From NCBI RefSeq assembly GCF_007565055.1, contig NC_044553.1, positions 104,383,858 through 104,447,857 on the forward strand: a stretch of 64,000 nucleotides of DNA. The letters are read 5' to 3'. The position numbers and the translations under genes are program-made. Below are positions 22,683 to 34,641 of this stretch, piece after piece. Each line of letters starts with the position of its first letter. Positions within the stretch are counted from its first letter, which is position 1. This stretch comes from Rhinopithecus roxellana. Taxonomy: Eukaryota > Chordata > Mammalia > Primates > Cercopithecidae. Under the pieces are notes generated by a model that searched no databases, was not told the origin of the DNA, and saw only the letters and a program-made list of their open reading frames with translations.

Positions 22683-23639
22683 CAGAGTAAGAGCTCCAAG
22701 CTTACAGCAAACATACACCACTCTGCACACATGTCCCCAAGCCACCTTGAGCACTTTTATACTATGGTCAAAGAAAGAACATGGCCGGAACCCACAAGCA
22801 GATATACAGGTCAGAGGAATAGCCCTTGAGATAGAATTAAGTCTTGACAGGATCTCCTGATAAAAGTCAGCATCCTGCATGAGTGTAAGAACCAAGATTA
22901 GCGGCAATTGCAGCCCAACAATATCTTATGTGGCCAAGAGTTTTGTGTCAAGCAAGTAAAGCTCAACACCACCATCCACGGCTTGTGTTGGACCCAGAAT
23001 GAGTGCCTGGGAACACCCTGGCCACCTCGGGAAGGTGGAATTATATTGCTCATCCTACCTGCCAGTAAAATCCCAACTGGAAGCTGACCCTCCTCACTGA
23101 GTCAGGTCCAGTTCAATTGTTTAATTAGGTCTGTTAGTCCCAAGAGACTTAGAATTTACTTGACTAGGGCTGGATGATGAGAACAATATTTTGGATCTTC
23201 CGCCAGGTCAAACTACACTAGTTCTTCCTTATTGCCACTGCATAGTAAAATTTAACACATTTTCAAACCTCCTAAGGAAAGTGTCAGCCCATTTTTTAAA
23301 GTTGTAGTCTCAAACAACAGACCGGACTCTGGAAGAGTCCCTTGAGTATATTTATTTCAGAGGTTTTCAAACTTGATTTCTTCTGGCCCCTCAGGAACTT
23401 CTTTGGGTGTTTCTCAGTGTCTGTCAAGAGCCAGGGAAAAGGGAGGGGCAAGGGAAAGCTCATGCTGTCATTAATTGCCCCCCTCTTACCCCCCATTGTT
23501 TGCTTTATGCGTGCAATTTCCCTAATTGATTTTATTTAAAAAAAAAAAAAAAGGTTTTGCTACTAAAGAATTCCTAATCTCCTCACCTGGGCTAGCCCTT
23601 CCATTTCTGAAAAATCAAACTGAACTCAAGTGTAATGGC
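22683..23639. other. Intron stretch, nothing recognised
   Basis: Unique-looking. A run of A at 23537-23552 has no attached element. Confidence 0.45.
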
Positions 23640-23720
23640 AACGAACTAGTTTAAGGTCACAGAGCCAATCTATGGCTGCACTGAACCCAGAGTCCAGTTT
23701 CCTGACTCCATGTGGAAGGC
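23640..23720 (-). repeat. MIR fragment
   Basis: Reverse MIR core: ttaaggtcacagagccaatc, gaacccagagtccagtttcc. Confidence 0.6.
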
Positions 23721-23764
23721 GGGAATAATCTTTGAAATATGAAGCTTTTCTCCTTTGGAAATGG

Positions 23765-23965
23765 TCACAAGTGAGTTCAAATTTTAGCTCTTCATTTACC
23801 ATGTGTGGGATCTTGGGCAAGTCACCAACCTCTCCTAATTACACCTTCCTTGCATGTAAAATGGGGATCATAATATTACAGGCTCTACTGAGAATGAGAT
23901 GCCATGTGTAAAGTGCCTGGCAAGTGCTGTGTTCCATAATTATTAGCAGTCATTATTCATTGCAG
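23765..23965 (+). repeat. MIR element
   Basis: Contains gggatcttgggcaagtcac, atgtaaaatggggatcataa and gtaaagtgcctggcaagtgc. Confidence 0.75.
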
Positions 23966-25174
23966 GTACTCTAATAATTAAACAGTCATCCTCTCCCTAC
24001 TCCCTACCGTCCTTCCCACTTCTTTGAGGGCTGGCAGTAAAAGGATCACAAAATATACTATGACACGGAATTAGGGCTACATGCAGGGCGGGGAGGCAGA
24101 AGGGCATTGTCCTTACGTGATGTTTTCCTGACCAGGCGAGGAAGATAACAGGTTATCAGAGAGCAAGAGGGAAATGGGGAGAAGTAACTACAAGATGTTC
24201 TAGGATTCACCAGAGGCAGCTCTGAAAAAGCAGCTCCGGGTGCTCCTGCCCTCCGTAAGTCCCGCTCCATCATGCTAACATCACGGAAAATGTAACAAAT
24301 TCCATCGGCTGTTCTCACCCCGAGCTCTGCTCACCCTGCCTCCCTCTAACTCCCTTAAATAATGGCTAAGCAAATGCCTCTGAGACCATCTTCAGCTAAT
24401 TTCCTTCAAGACATGCAAGCTGCTAACGCTGGGAAGCACAGATAGTGTGGAATAGCAAATATGGCCAAAATTAGATTAGAATAACCTCCTGATAAACAAA
24501 TTACTCACCGAAAATAAATATTGGACTAGCGCGGCCAAGATAACTAAAAGAACAGCACCACCACATGGCCGAAAGAGGAAGGACATGCGCTGCTGTCTGT
24601 GGCTCAGCCTCAAAGATCCACCCAACCTACTGGGTCTGACCGTCCCAATGGGACAGGGACGGGGCGACGAGGACAGGTAGTATCCCTTTAGCTTAAACTT
24701 TTTAAGCTCTTCTATGGACTTATGCAAAAGACATAACATTTTGGCAGAGAGGACTGAATTTGAAGCCAAGGAAAAAAAGCCATATGCCAAGTTGAGCACA
24801 GCATGGCATATGAGGAGTCTGTAATTCTTCCGGCTCCCTTCCACTCTCTCACCCCACCATTCATCAGCTGGCCTGAGGCTCAGCCTCAGGGCAGCAGAAA
24901 CCCTGGCCCTTTACACAGCCACGGTGGTGTGCTGGACACCTCTTGCTGGGTCCCACTCAGATGCTTACAAGGCATGGACCGTGTTCTTTTCTAATCTGAA
25001 TGACAGATACCCCCTTCCACAATAATCCTTCTAATACTTAGACAGTATTTACTTTTTTTCAACTTCCAGTCATATCTTCTTTAGGCTAAATAAACCTAGC
25101 CTCATTAATTTCCTCGGTTCAGCACAGGGCTCAGGTCCCAGGGGTCTGGAGACTGGCAGATAAGCCCTGTAGCC
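23966..25174. other. Intron stretch, one unexplained open frame
   Basis: Unique-looking and slightly richer in CpG near 24530 and 24655. A minus-strand frame of 122 codons (24476-24844) runs here; see rejected items. Confidence 0.45.
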
Positions 25175-25310
25175 CACTAACGACATGAGTTACTTCAGCT
25201 TTCCAAACTTCAGTTCCTACGCCTGTAAAATGGGAATTATAATACCTCCTTGACAGGCTAACTGTGTATAGAGTGCCTGACATACTAAGAACTCTCGATA
25301 AATGGTAGAT
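25175..25310 (+). repeat. MIR element
   Basis: Contains gtaaaatgggaattataata, cctccttgacaggctaactg and agagtgcctgacatac. Confidence 0.7.
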
Positions 25311-26079
25311 ATTTGGGTTGTCATTTCAAACCAACAGCGTGATGGAGGTAGCTTGCTATGCTGTATTCCTACACACTCAATCACAGCCGTCCATCCCAGT
25401 GTGACAAATGCAAAAATCTATCAATATTATTTGAAGCAAATTTTTAGCTCATCACAGAAATATATTGCATGCTTCTCCAGAAGTTATGGTGGAAGAAGAG
25501 ACATCAGTTCTATAATCATGCCACAATTTGATTCCTTCTGGGGACAGAAATTAGGCTGTACTCTTCACCAAGGAATAGTGAAAGCAAATGTGTGAGGCTT
25601 AAGTCAGGAACCTGGAATTCTTTCTTAGTCAACACTAATGTATTAGCAGCTCCCCTGGGTGTAGCTCAGTATGAGGTATGGGGGATCCAGTAGAATCCCA
25701 GTTCCTTTGGAGCTATACCCAGTAGGAAAAATATGCATACACACATAATATGCAAAAAAAAAATGATTCATCGATTACAGTATAGTTAGTTCTCTGAAAT
25801 ATAAACATAAGTTTCTCTGAACTATAACAGTGCTATTTGTGCTGAGACCCAAAGAAGAGCTGGACATGACACATTCAAAGTCTCAGAGATCTAGGTGGAT
25901 CATACCCTCTCTCTGGTCCTCAGTTTCCTCCTGTGAAAATAAGGGGGATGGGGAAGGTAAGATCAATAGTTTTCTGGGTTCACAGGAGCCCTGTTTTTTG
26001 TGAATGTGTCTCAGAGGCCGCAGTGCAGGGAATTGATGGGAGCCGGGCAGACGTGGCTCTGAGTTCTCTACTCAAAATG
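25311..26079. other. Intron stretch, nothing recognised
   Basis: Unique-looking; no supported feature. Confidence 0.4.
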
Positions 26080-26210
26080 TGTCATGTGTCAATTACCTCA
26101 ATTCAGCCATCACAGTGTCTACATATTTCAAAGCATCATGTTGTGCACCACAAATATATACATTTAAATTTTTCAATTAAAAATGAGTAACAACAATGAA
26201 TTTTTAAAAA
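26080..26210 (+). repeat. L1M 3'-end fragment
   Basis: The phrase tttcaaagcatcatgttgtg followed by caccacaaatatatac and tcaattaaaaatgag is the 3' UTR of old L1. Confidence 0.65.
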
Positions 26211-27353
26211 CAAATATTTGAACACCACTGGATGAGACAGCCTTGAAGGTGTTTTCCAGTTCTCATAGTCTGACTCCATGGCCCTCATCTAGAAACTAAA
26301 GGAAGAAACACACTCTGTGGGCAGAACCTTGGGGGCATCATTCTCGTCAAGGCAGAGAAGAGGCAGGAGCCAGAAGAGCAGACCACAGGCAGTGTAGAAA
26401 CACAGAATTTACATGCAAGTTCAGTGACAGCTGCATTGATCCACTGGTACTTGTGCATGGTCATGAGATCAAAAGATTAACAATGCCAACCATCCTAAAA
26501 TATATATTGCCATTCTGAGGATTCCTTGGAGCTCTCAGAATTCTTATAAAGACCTGATTTGGGTGCATATCAAAGATGGCCCCTTCTTTGACATTTTGTA
26601 GTAGAGCAGCCATTTGGCCATCTCCCATCTCTGCATTGCTGATTGCCAGGTCACAGCAGATGACTCCTGAGACCATGAGGCTGTCTGTTCCTGATCTGGC
26701 TCTCAGCACTTAGAATGCCCTCCCTTCCTAGCCTCCTGGAGCAACAGGCTGACGGGCTGTCCCCGTGAGCCAGCCAGACAGAGCATTAACTAGGAAGATC
26801 TGTGAGAAGTCTCGACTTCCTGCCAAACTTCCCATTAGCTCTCTTACATCTCTCCCTCCCCACTGTTCTTCTCTCTTCCTTTGCTAACTTGCTTTCCTGT
26901 TCCTATGCCCCAACTTCTGCAAACTTCCAGACTCCTCTAAATGCTAATTCTTAAATTGGAGAGTGTTCTGACAGAGATTCATCATTCCCTTATTAAGTTT
27001 TAGGGCCTGAACCAGAAGGTGTTTTCTTGTTGCAAGAATATGACCTTTAAATCTGGACAGCAAGGTTAATGCTAAGACACTATTTGAAGATTCATTCCTG
27101 GAGCCAGTACAAATCAGGCATAATCCCATTGCCACACGCTTACTCAAGTGCCACTTCCAGGGTCACAATTTTTCAAAAATGCATTTATGTCTAATGCTTA
27201 TGGAAGGTAATTGACAAAGCAAAAAGAAAGAGGGAAAGGTGGACAAGGAAATGAGTGAAAAGGATGAGGAAAAAAGAGGAAAGACAGAGATGAAGGTAGG
27301 GGTAGAGGGAGAGATGAGATAAAGGCAGAGTGAAGACAGATGACAAGAAAGGG
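26211..27353. other. Intron stretch, nothing recognised
   Basis: Unique-looking. The minus-strand frame at 26461-26709 is not supported as an exon. A purine-rich patch (gaaagagggaaagg and similar) lies at 27224-27352 next to the THE1 LTR. Confidence 0.45.
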
Positions 27354-27696
27354 TGATATGGTTTGGCTGTGTCCCCACCCAAATCTCATCTTTAATTGAA
27401 GGGACCCAGTAAGAGGTAATTGAATCATGAGGGCATTTACCCTCATGCTGTTCCGGTGATAGTGAGTGAGTTCTCATGAGATGTGACCGTTTCATAAGGG
27501 TTTTTTCCCCTTTTGCTTGGCACTTCTCCTTACTACTGCCATGTGAAGAAGGGCATGTTTGCTTCCCCTTCTGCCATGATTGTAAGTTTCCTGAGGCCTC
27601 CTCAGCCCTGCAAAACTGAGTCAATTAAACCTCTTTCCTTTGTAAATTACCCAGCCTCAGATATTTCTTCATAGCAGTGTGAGAACAGACTAATAT
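27354..27696 (+). mobile_element. THE1-type solo LTR (ERVL-MaLR)
   Basis: Starts tgatatggtttggctgtgtc and continues cccaaatctcatc, tgatagtgagtgagttctca, gccatgattgtaagtttcct and cttcatagcagtgtgagaac to the terminal gactaatat. No internal sequence is present. Confidence 0.88.
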
Positions 27697-29257
27697 GGAG
27701 TGAAAAACAAAGGACATGTTGTTTTGATTTATTATATTTTAAAAATTGCCTGCAATAATAAGTAGCACTATTTCCTAACTAATGCTTTACTACATTTCAA
27801 GAATAGAAAGCTAAATGTGTTCAGGTAGGATAAAGCATAAAAAGGCAAAGCTTTCAACGCAGGACAATTTAGGGTGGGGTTTGTGCATATGTGAGTGGAG
27901 AAGAGGGAACTGACACAAGGAAAGGCATAGGATTTGGATTAGGTCATTCCAGCCTACACAGACACAGAAAGGAACCTTGAGTAAGCAATGATTTTTAATT
28001 TGTAGGATCCCAAATTGCTGTGATAATTGGAGAAGAGGCCTAGGATTTCCAGGTTTATTTTGCCTGCTATTGCTCAGGAGAAAGAGATGGGAAATGTGTT
28101 TTGGTTCGTTTCTCTTTTACCATCACCCACATATTCTACACTGGTTTTTCATGCAGTGGCTACTTGATAAAAGAGAAAGTTCAATAATGAGATCTTCCAA
28201 ATGCAACACAGGTGATCTTTCCCTTGCTTTCTGTGGTTACTGTGGGTGGACTCCAAGTCTCCCTGATCCCACAGTTCTGCTTTTCTTGGGGATGGTCTCC
28301 GCCTGTCACTACTTGATAGTGCCACAGTGACCTCAGATTTCCAACCCACCCTAGTGTTTACTGTCACAGGACCACTGACTGCCCCCTCTCCCCGCAAAGT
28401 AGTGGCTCTTTACTCCTGGCTTTACTTAGATCAGGGAATTCTCTCCCTTTTGTGATGCAATTACAGAGAACGACTACAATGGCCAACTTTTATACTCACT
28501 GACAAGCAAAGATCAAGGTCATAATAATCACCAGCTAAAAGGAGTGTGCCTTTAGGAGCTAAAGGCTTACATAAACTGCTCCCATGTATCAGTGCCAGAT
28601 GGTGAAGTCTTGAATTTTAGTCAGAAACTGACTTCCTGAATTTAATTTCAGCTGAGGCAAACTCACTCTGGGATCCAAATCGAAAGACATTCCATATCAG
28701 GTCTTAACTATGCATGACATATAGGCAATGTAAAGCAAATAGAAAATCCCACAACACTTGTATGCCCTGCAGCAACCCCTGCATCATCAGAATGGTGGTA
28801 CCATCTATAACCTTCATGCCATGCAATACTTTCGATAGGCTGGTAAAACAAAGATGCCTGGCATGCTGTTATTACTTCTCCCCAAATCCATGGACAGACT
28901 TTGCTATTTAAATGTAGTCCTCTTTCCTGCTGAGCTTAAGCATGATCTCAGAATTCTTCAACTCACACACTGGACTTCCTACTCATTATGAAATCTATTT
29001 GCCCTCCTCATTCTCAGACCCTGAAGATCCTCTAGAATCTGTTTCCCTCCCAAGGACTTTGTAAAATGCTCACAATGACAGTCTGCCTTCAGTGTTCTTA
29101 CCTCTGATGAACCCATATGAATGATGCTGATACTGAGGAATTTAACATCAATTATGCAAGAAGCACATTTCTTGGAAATATCAATAAAGGTATTTGGGAA
29201 GGGGTCTTTTGAAACTTTGAATGAGCTTCAGCTCATGTGTGTGCCCAAATACACATC
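27697..29257. other. Intron stretch, nothing recognised
   Basis: Unique-looking; several short open frames without family motif or splice context. Confidence 0.45.
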
Positions 29258-29463
29258 AGTGATTCTCAACAAGAGGCAATTTTATTGCTCACCCCTCGGG
29301 GGGACATATTTGGCAAAGTCTGAAGATAATTTTGTTTGTTATAACTGAGGCATGATACTGGCATCTGGTGGGTAGAGGCCAGGGATGTTGCTCCTGCAAC
29401 AGACTCTTAACAGCAAAGAATCATCCTGTCCAAAATGCCAATGGTACATTGAGAAACCCTGAT
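29258..29463 (-). mobile_element. Nonautonomous hAT-type DNA transposon, reverse copy
   Basis: Starts cagtgattctcaacaagagg and ends cattgagaaaccctg, with ggcatctggtgggtagaggc and cagggatgttgctcc inside. It is the reverse-complement relative of the element at 21041. Confidence 0.65.
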
Positions 29464-29505
29464 ACACATTAAGGCTGAGTATTTAGTGTTAGAAAGAATG
29501 TTAGA

Positions 29506-29785
29506 GGCCGGGCGCGGTGGCTCAAGCCTGTAATCCCAGCACTTTGGTAGGCCGAGATGGGCGGATCACGAGGTCAGGAGATCGAGACCATCCTGGCTAA
29601 CACGGTGAAACCTCGTCTCTACTAAAAATACAAAAAACTAGCCGGGCGAGGTGGCGGGCGCCTGTAGTCCCAGCTACTCCGGAGGCTGAGGCAGGAGAAT
29701 GGCATAAACCCAGGAGGCGGAGCTTGCAGTGAGCTGAGATCCGGCCACTGCACTCCAGCCCAGGTGACAGAGCAAGACTCCGTCT

Positions 29786-29840
<55 letters not shown>
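29506..29840 (+). mobile_element. Young AluYR-type element with a pure A54 tail
   Basis: Full-length Alu starting ggccgggcgcggtggctcaa, with the Old World monkey variants CTCAAGCC and GATCCGGCCACTGC. The tail at 29787-29840 is an unbroken run of A. Target duplication gaatgttaga at 29496-29505 and 29841-29850. Low divergence and the pure tail point to a recent insertion. Confidence 0.95.
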
Positions 29841-29842
<2 letters not shown>

Positions 29843-29850
29843 ATGTTAGA

Positions 29851-30205
29851 GAACCTCTCATCCAACTCTCTTGTGTTATAAGTAACACAAGAGATGTATA
29901 GACAGCTCAGCACAATTAGCAAATAGGCTATACATCCTCCTAATGGGACACTAAAACCTGTTTTATATGAGGAGGACAGCAAGCTATTGCAGTTCTCCAC
30001 TAACCTATTAGAACAGGTAAATAGAGATGAGAATGACGAATGTTTAGATCATTGGTTCTATGCATGGATGTTAGATTCAGGTAGTAGGGGGCAGTACTGC
30101 CATTTTTACACATGGGAGAAATCACAAATCATGTATTCATTTAAAAATTTAGTATCCCAGTACTTAAAATTATTTTTAAAAAATGAAAAAAAAACAAAAA
30201 ATTTT
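29851..30205. other. Intron stretch, nothing recognised
   Basis: Unique-looking AT-rich DNA. Confidence 0.4.
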
Positions 30206-30207
30206 GT

Positions 30208-30480
30208 CAACAAATATTTATTTTCAGGCTCTTCATTGTGCTGAGGCAAGCAATACAATGACCAATACAGATGACGCTCTCCCTCATAAGCTTTCAGTCT
30301 GCTGGAAGACACAGAAAATAGCAATTTCATCATAATGTAATCAAGTCTGAGTTGGGAGAGCCTATAAGAGCATTGAGGAGGGGCATCCAAGTTCTGGTAG
30401 TCAGAGAAAGGATTTTCAGAGGAGGCAATATCTGAGCTAAGCTCTGAAGGGAAAGAAGAAGTTAGAACTTCTAAAAGCTG
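30208..30480 (-). repeat. L2 element
   Basis: Reverse L2 3' end: caacaaatatttattttcag, gtgctgaggcaagcaataca, cataagctttcagtctgctg, cagaggaggcaatatctgag. Confidence 0.65.
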
Positions 30481-32182
30481 ACCCCCAGCACCATATACTC
30501 AGCCTGCCAGGCATGGCTGGTGTGTTGAAAACCTAGCTACATGGTCTGAACCTGAATCAAGCCATGTTTGCACTGGCTATTGGTTTTTCCTGGGCTGAGG
30601 CATTATGTTTCTGATCAATACAGTTAACAACTGACATAAGACTACTTTCAGAGGTTTACACATCTAAGTAGGTACGATTTATATCAAGATGCTCTACCCT
30701 AAGCTCAAGAGCTAAGGAAAGTGTGTGTGTAGAAAGTAAGCCAGCCTTACTCAGATCTCTGGGCTCCCTTCCCATGAAACATCAAGTCCTCCATGCCAAG
30801 GCTGGGCTGGGGGGATTTGAGAGATAGCTTCTTTCCCAAGGCATGACATTTACAGGCTGGCCTACCAGGCTGCTCTCAGCATCTTTTCCTCCTGCAATTC
30901 AACACTCCCTCACCCTGCTGCATCAAACACTGGGCATTTGGGAGCAACCAAGGGAGCAGATAAATAATGAGAACCGAGATGCCAAACCTGAAGCAAGTTC
31001 AGTCTGAAGAATGAATGGTCCTCTCCCCAGAACCCACAGGTAACACTTTTCCAACCCTTCCTATCTCCAGGGCTTCATAACCCCTTCCTCTTCACTCCCC
31101 CATCCTGCTCTTACCACCTCCATTCTACCTGCAGGTCTTTAAGCTGTGGACAGACTTGTGTCTCATATCAAATTTGAATAAACTAAATGAATTCAAGCTT
31201 CAATTTTTCCAAGTCTGTAAAGGGAAACAGCATGTGATTTGGCTCTTTCTCTGTGCTTATAGTTGACAGAGACGTATGGATGGGGGGAAGAGAGTGTTTT
31301 TATTTTTATTTATTTATTTAAAAGTTTTATTAAAGTTCACCTATTACCCACAGGCCTCAGGCTCCCTGTAGAGAAACAAATATCACAATTGAAGCAGCTG
31401 GTTTCCAAGGTGCCAAATTAAAATAGATGAAGAGGTAAGGAGAAAAAATGAGTAAAAACATTAAGCTAAGACTTCTTCCTTCCCAAGTGCATTGTGCCTC
31501 CTATTATATTGCACACATGAAATTGGCTCCCAACGTAATTAGGCCAGGGCTACCAGGCAAAAAAAATCCTCAAATTATTCAGAACCCCAGAGCTATTATT
31601 TTGCAATCACTCAAGTAACTGAGAAAAGAGTCAACTTTTAAATATAAATTTGTTACCAGCATCAACATTGTCCAAGCAATTCCCAACACTCCACCTGCCC
31701 AAGAATAATAGACTCATGAGCTGAGCTGAGTTGAGAACCAAATACAGGAATACTGCTCTCCATCCAGCCAAAATCTTTTCTTCCACTGGAACCTGGAGGC
31801 AATCCCACTGGAACCTGGAGTTTATTCCAACAATCTTTAGGGACTACTGGCTCTGTTAGACAGGGGTGAAGGATCCACCAGGTCCACAGTAGACAATATA
31901 CCCCCTTCAGCGTCCGTTGTCTTGGTGGCATTATGTATGGATAATATTTATTTTGTCTCTGTGGTCATGTACTTGGAACAACCATAATATTCTCTATCTT
32001 ACCCCAAAGACCCAGGACATGACTTTATCGCTTTCAAGGTCAGAAATGAGCCATAGGTGCTTGAGAAATAGTAGTTCATGAAAAAAAAAGAAAGAAAAAA
32101 GAAAGAGCCATGGGGACCAGAGGGTGTCTTTCATTAAACCCAGAGGGGAAGGAAATAACCACCCTTCAAAAGAGGTACTTAC
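30481..32182. other. Intron stretch, nothing recognised
   Basis: Unique-looking DNA downstream of the 38-nt exon in the transcript. It contains a TTTA-rich patch at 31297-31322 and a 16-bp direct repeat, ccactggaacctggag, at 31783-31798 and 31805-31820. Confidence 0.5.
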
Positions 32183-32220
32183 TGGATTTCAGCAACACTG
32201 CCAAAACTTCAGTGGCTGCC
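32183..32220 (-). CDS. AGBL1: AGBL1 small coding exon, 38 nt
   Basis: First AGBL1 exon in the window by transcript order. On the minus strand a strong pyrimidine tract ending in ttccccag precedes the exon, and a consensus donor (TCCA then gtaagtac) follows it. One base completes a codon from an upstream exon outside the window (AGG or CGG would give arginine). Twelve codons read AATEVLAVLLKS, and a final A joins AG of the next exon to give lysine. The peptide AATEVLAVLLKSK followed by SNGRRAV matches the CCP1 layout ALDTLAALLKSK-NARRAV, as I recall it. That continuity in sequence and phase across a 22.9-kb intron is the main support. The exon is too short to be found by ORF length alone. I searched by eye for the next upstream exon to the right edge and did not find it. 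Confidence 0.87.
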
Positions 32221-33080
32221 CTGGGGAAAGAGAAAGAATAGTAACAGTCAACGTTCAATGGTCTTTTTGTCAGCCCATGGATCCCACAGCCAGCATGCCC
32301 ATTGCCACCCCTCAACAGACCCATGATTAACCAGGTAACAGGCAATCTATTGATTGCCCTGCCAACCATTAAATAGGCATAAATGCAGAAATCATGCTGA
32401 GCAAAGTGTCCGTCTTACAGATGGGTCTCTGAGGTCCCCTCTGCTGCTGAAAATCTCTTTCTCTCCCCTGCTTGCCTCCCACCTTCCACCAACTTCCTTG
32501 CATAGAGTGGTTCATTTTTCTATTACTCATATCAGGCAGAGCTCTTGTCAGTCTCTCAATTTGTTTCTGGAAACATGCAGGGACTCTGGAGGCTGGTCTG
32601 GGAAGGAGTGGGGCTTGGGAGTTTAGTGAATGTAGCAGCACAGTGCAAACTTCTTGAAACACTCATACCCCTGGGGATGCAGTGGAAAATGCATTCACAC
32701 ATTGGAAAAAGAGGCTATTTCCTTAGGGTGGAAAATAGCTATGTTGGGATTTTTCTTCCAAATTCATCGCTTTCTTCCATGGAGGAATGTCACAGTCTTT
32801 GCAACAAAGGGACGCATACGAGAATGAAAAATACTTTTTGACCCACATATTACTGATTTTTCAATCTGTTTCCTGCTTCTGAGAAGGTCACACAAAAATC
32901 TACCTACAGGGCAGAGGAAAACTTCACTGGCATTGAGGGCAGTGTGGTATAATTATAGGGAGGAGAGTTGTGTTTGCTTTTTTCAAAAAATAGAAGATTC
33001 TGTATGGCCCTAATAACTTGTCCTTAAGGCCTGCTAAGCAGTAATCTGTTTCCACCACCTCTCTCAGGATTGGAGGAGCA
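32221..33080 (-). other. AGBL1: AGBL1 intron upstream of the 38-nt exon
   Basis: The first bases on the transcript side form the acceptor tract (ctttctctttccccag). The rest looks unique. The preceding exon is not within the window, so this intron extends at least 31 kb. Confidence 0.55.
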
Positions 33081-33084
33081 GGAC

Positions 33085-33175
33085 AAAGAGGCTGGATCAC
33101 ACTTCTAAGACTATACAGACAAGTCAGCAGAACTGGGATCCCAAACCCAGGACTCTCACTGCATACCTCTGCCTC
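33085..33175 (-). repeat. MIR fragment
   Basis: Reverse MIR core: tcacacttctaagactatac, gcagaactgggatcccaaac, ccaggactctc. Confidence 0.5.
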
Positions 33176-34074
33176 CTCCCCGTCTGTTGTTCTCCAGAAT
33201 CTCTCTCTCACTGGCCCTACCCTGGCCTCTGCCTGGTCAATGAAAGTTCACTTTGCAATATAGTAGCTAATACTGAACAACAGAGCCAGCAGTAAAAAGG
33301 AAGATAAATGAATGAATAAATATAAATTAAAATACAATAGAAAAGCAGTGCGTGTGAAAGCGTTGCTCCCTCTAACCTACAAGGCAGTTCTGCAAGAGCA
33401 AAAACCTGAAATTCACAGGCCCCTGTGCAAACCCACAACAGGGATGACACCCCAGCTCAGCGAGACCAAAATGACCATAGGGCAGTTATAAAGAGGGGAG
33501 GCTAGCTTTCATGGAAGGACTACTTCATTTATCCTTCAAATGGTTTTCCTCTTAGCAACTTTCACCTTCTTCAGTCTCACTGTTGTTGAATCCCACAGAG
33601 TTTTGGCAATGGTGTCTTTAAGACAGAACACATGGAAGGTGTTTCTGGAAATTCAAGTTGTGTGAAAAATCCAGGCACCATAGTACATGGGGCCTGGCTT
33701 GGGCTGGGGCAAAAAGAAAATCAGTGTTTTGGGAAAAGCAGAACAGCCAAATTAATTTCACCAAAATGAATTAGCAGAGAAGGAAACATGGAAACAGGAA
33801 AAGAATAAGGATGTTCCAAGCAAGGCTGCTAACCCAATCCTGGCTCACCGGCCAGGTCTCCAAGGACTGCATTTCTAATTTCCATTGCACTTTTGTTTTA
33901 GGAAGTTCACAAATGAGGTAATGATCCATTAGATAATAGTTTTATGAGACAGACTAGAGGTGGGGAGGGACAGGTGGCAGACAGACCAGTTAGGAGAATA
34001 AGTAATAATAAGGTCTCAAAGCCAAAAAGTGGCATGGGGGAAGAAGGGATGGGTTAAAGACACATTTGAATCTT
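33176..34074. other. Intron stretch, nothing recognised
   Basis: Unique-looking; weak L2-like wording after 33950 is too diverged to call. Confidence 0.4.
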
Positions 34075-34232
34075 GCTACTCAAAGGGTGGCTCTCTGACC
34101 AGCAGCCTCACATTTTCTGAAAGCCAAATAGAAATGCAGAATCTCAAACCACATCCCTGACCTTCTGAATCAGAATCTTTATTCTAACAGATAATTTATA
34201 TGCACATGAAAGTTTCAGGATAACTGGTTTAG
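34075..34232 (+). repeat. MER5-type element, third copy
   Basis: Contains gctactcaaagggtggctct, gaccagcagcctcac, gaaatgcagaatctcaaacc and tgaatcagaatctttattc. Confidence 0.65.
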
Positions 34233-34641
34233 GGAACAGTATTAATAAGGCTTAGTTACTCTTTCGATGTTGAGAGGGCAATTCAAGGTGACTCCCAGAT
34301 CTCAACTCTCTAGAAAGTACCTAATAACATGCTAAACTAAATAAATATTAATCCAAAAGGTGACATTATACAGCAGGAAACACATGATAAGTGTCACATT
34401 CATCAAAAAAAATTGAGGCTTATTCCTGAGAAACTAGAAAAGATTTATTTCTTCCTAGGGCATAAGTCGGGGATCAATGTTTAGTGCAGCAAAGGCCACA
34501 TTTAAGGCAATGAGGGAGATAAGATTTGAGGCCAAAGTCCCATACCCTAAAGAGTTCACATTCAATTCTGTAGGTAATGAGAATCCATTCGTTTTTTTTT
34601 TTAATCGAGATGATGTGGCATCAAAATTGAAAAGTGAGAGA
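34233..34641. other. Intron stretch, nothing firmly recognised
   Basis: Unique-looking; possibly remnants of L2. Confidence 0.35.

Larger units (their letters stand above)
9332..32182 (-). other. AGBL1: AGBL1 intron, GT-AG type, 22.9 kb
   Basis: Intron between the 38-nt and 209-nt exons. Donor gtaagtac and acceptor ttttcag are both canonical. It is rich in MIR, MaLR LTRs and Alus and contains one ERV1-type solo LTR. Introns of this size fit the very large AGBL1 gene known in human. Confidence 0.8.

Noticed and set aside
24476..24844. 122-codon minus-strand frame with a good GT donor-like site (TTCGGTGAGTAA) near its end
   Set aside because: The frame starts at GTG rather than ATG, has no recognised domain and no clear acceptor, and the flanking AGBL1 exons already join in phase. 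It could be an unannotated alternative exon only if transcript reads show it.
26461..26709. 82-codon minus-strand frame (NVKEGAIFDMHP region)
   Set aside because: No family recognised and no splice sites; length is within chance for this DNA.
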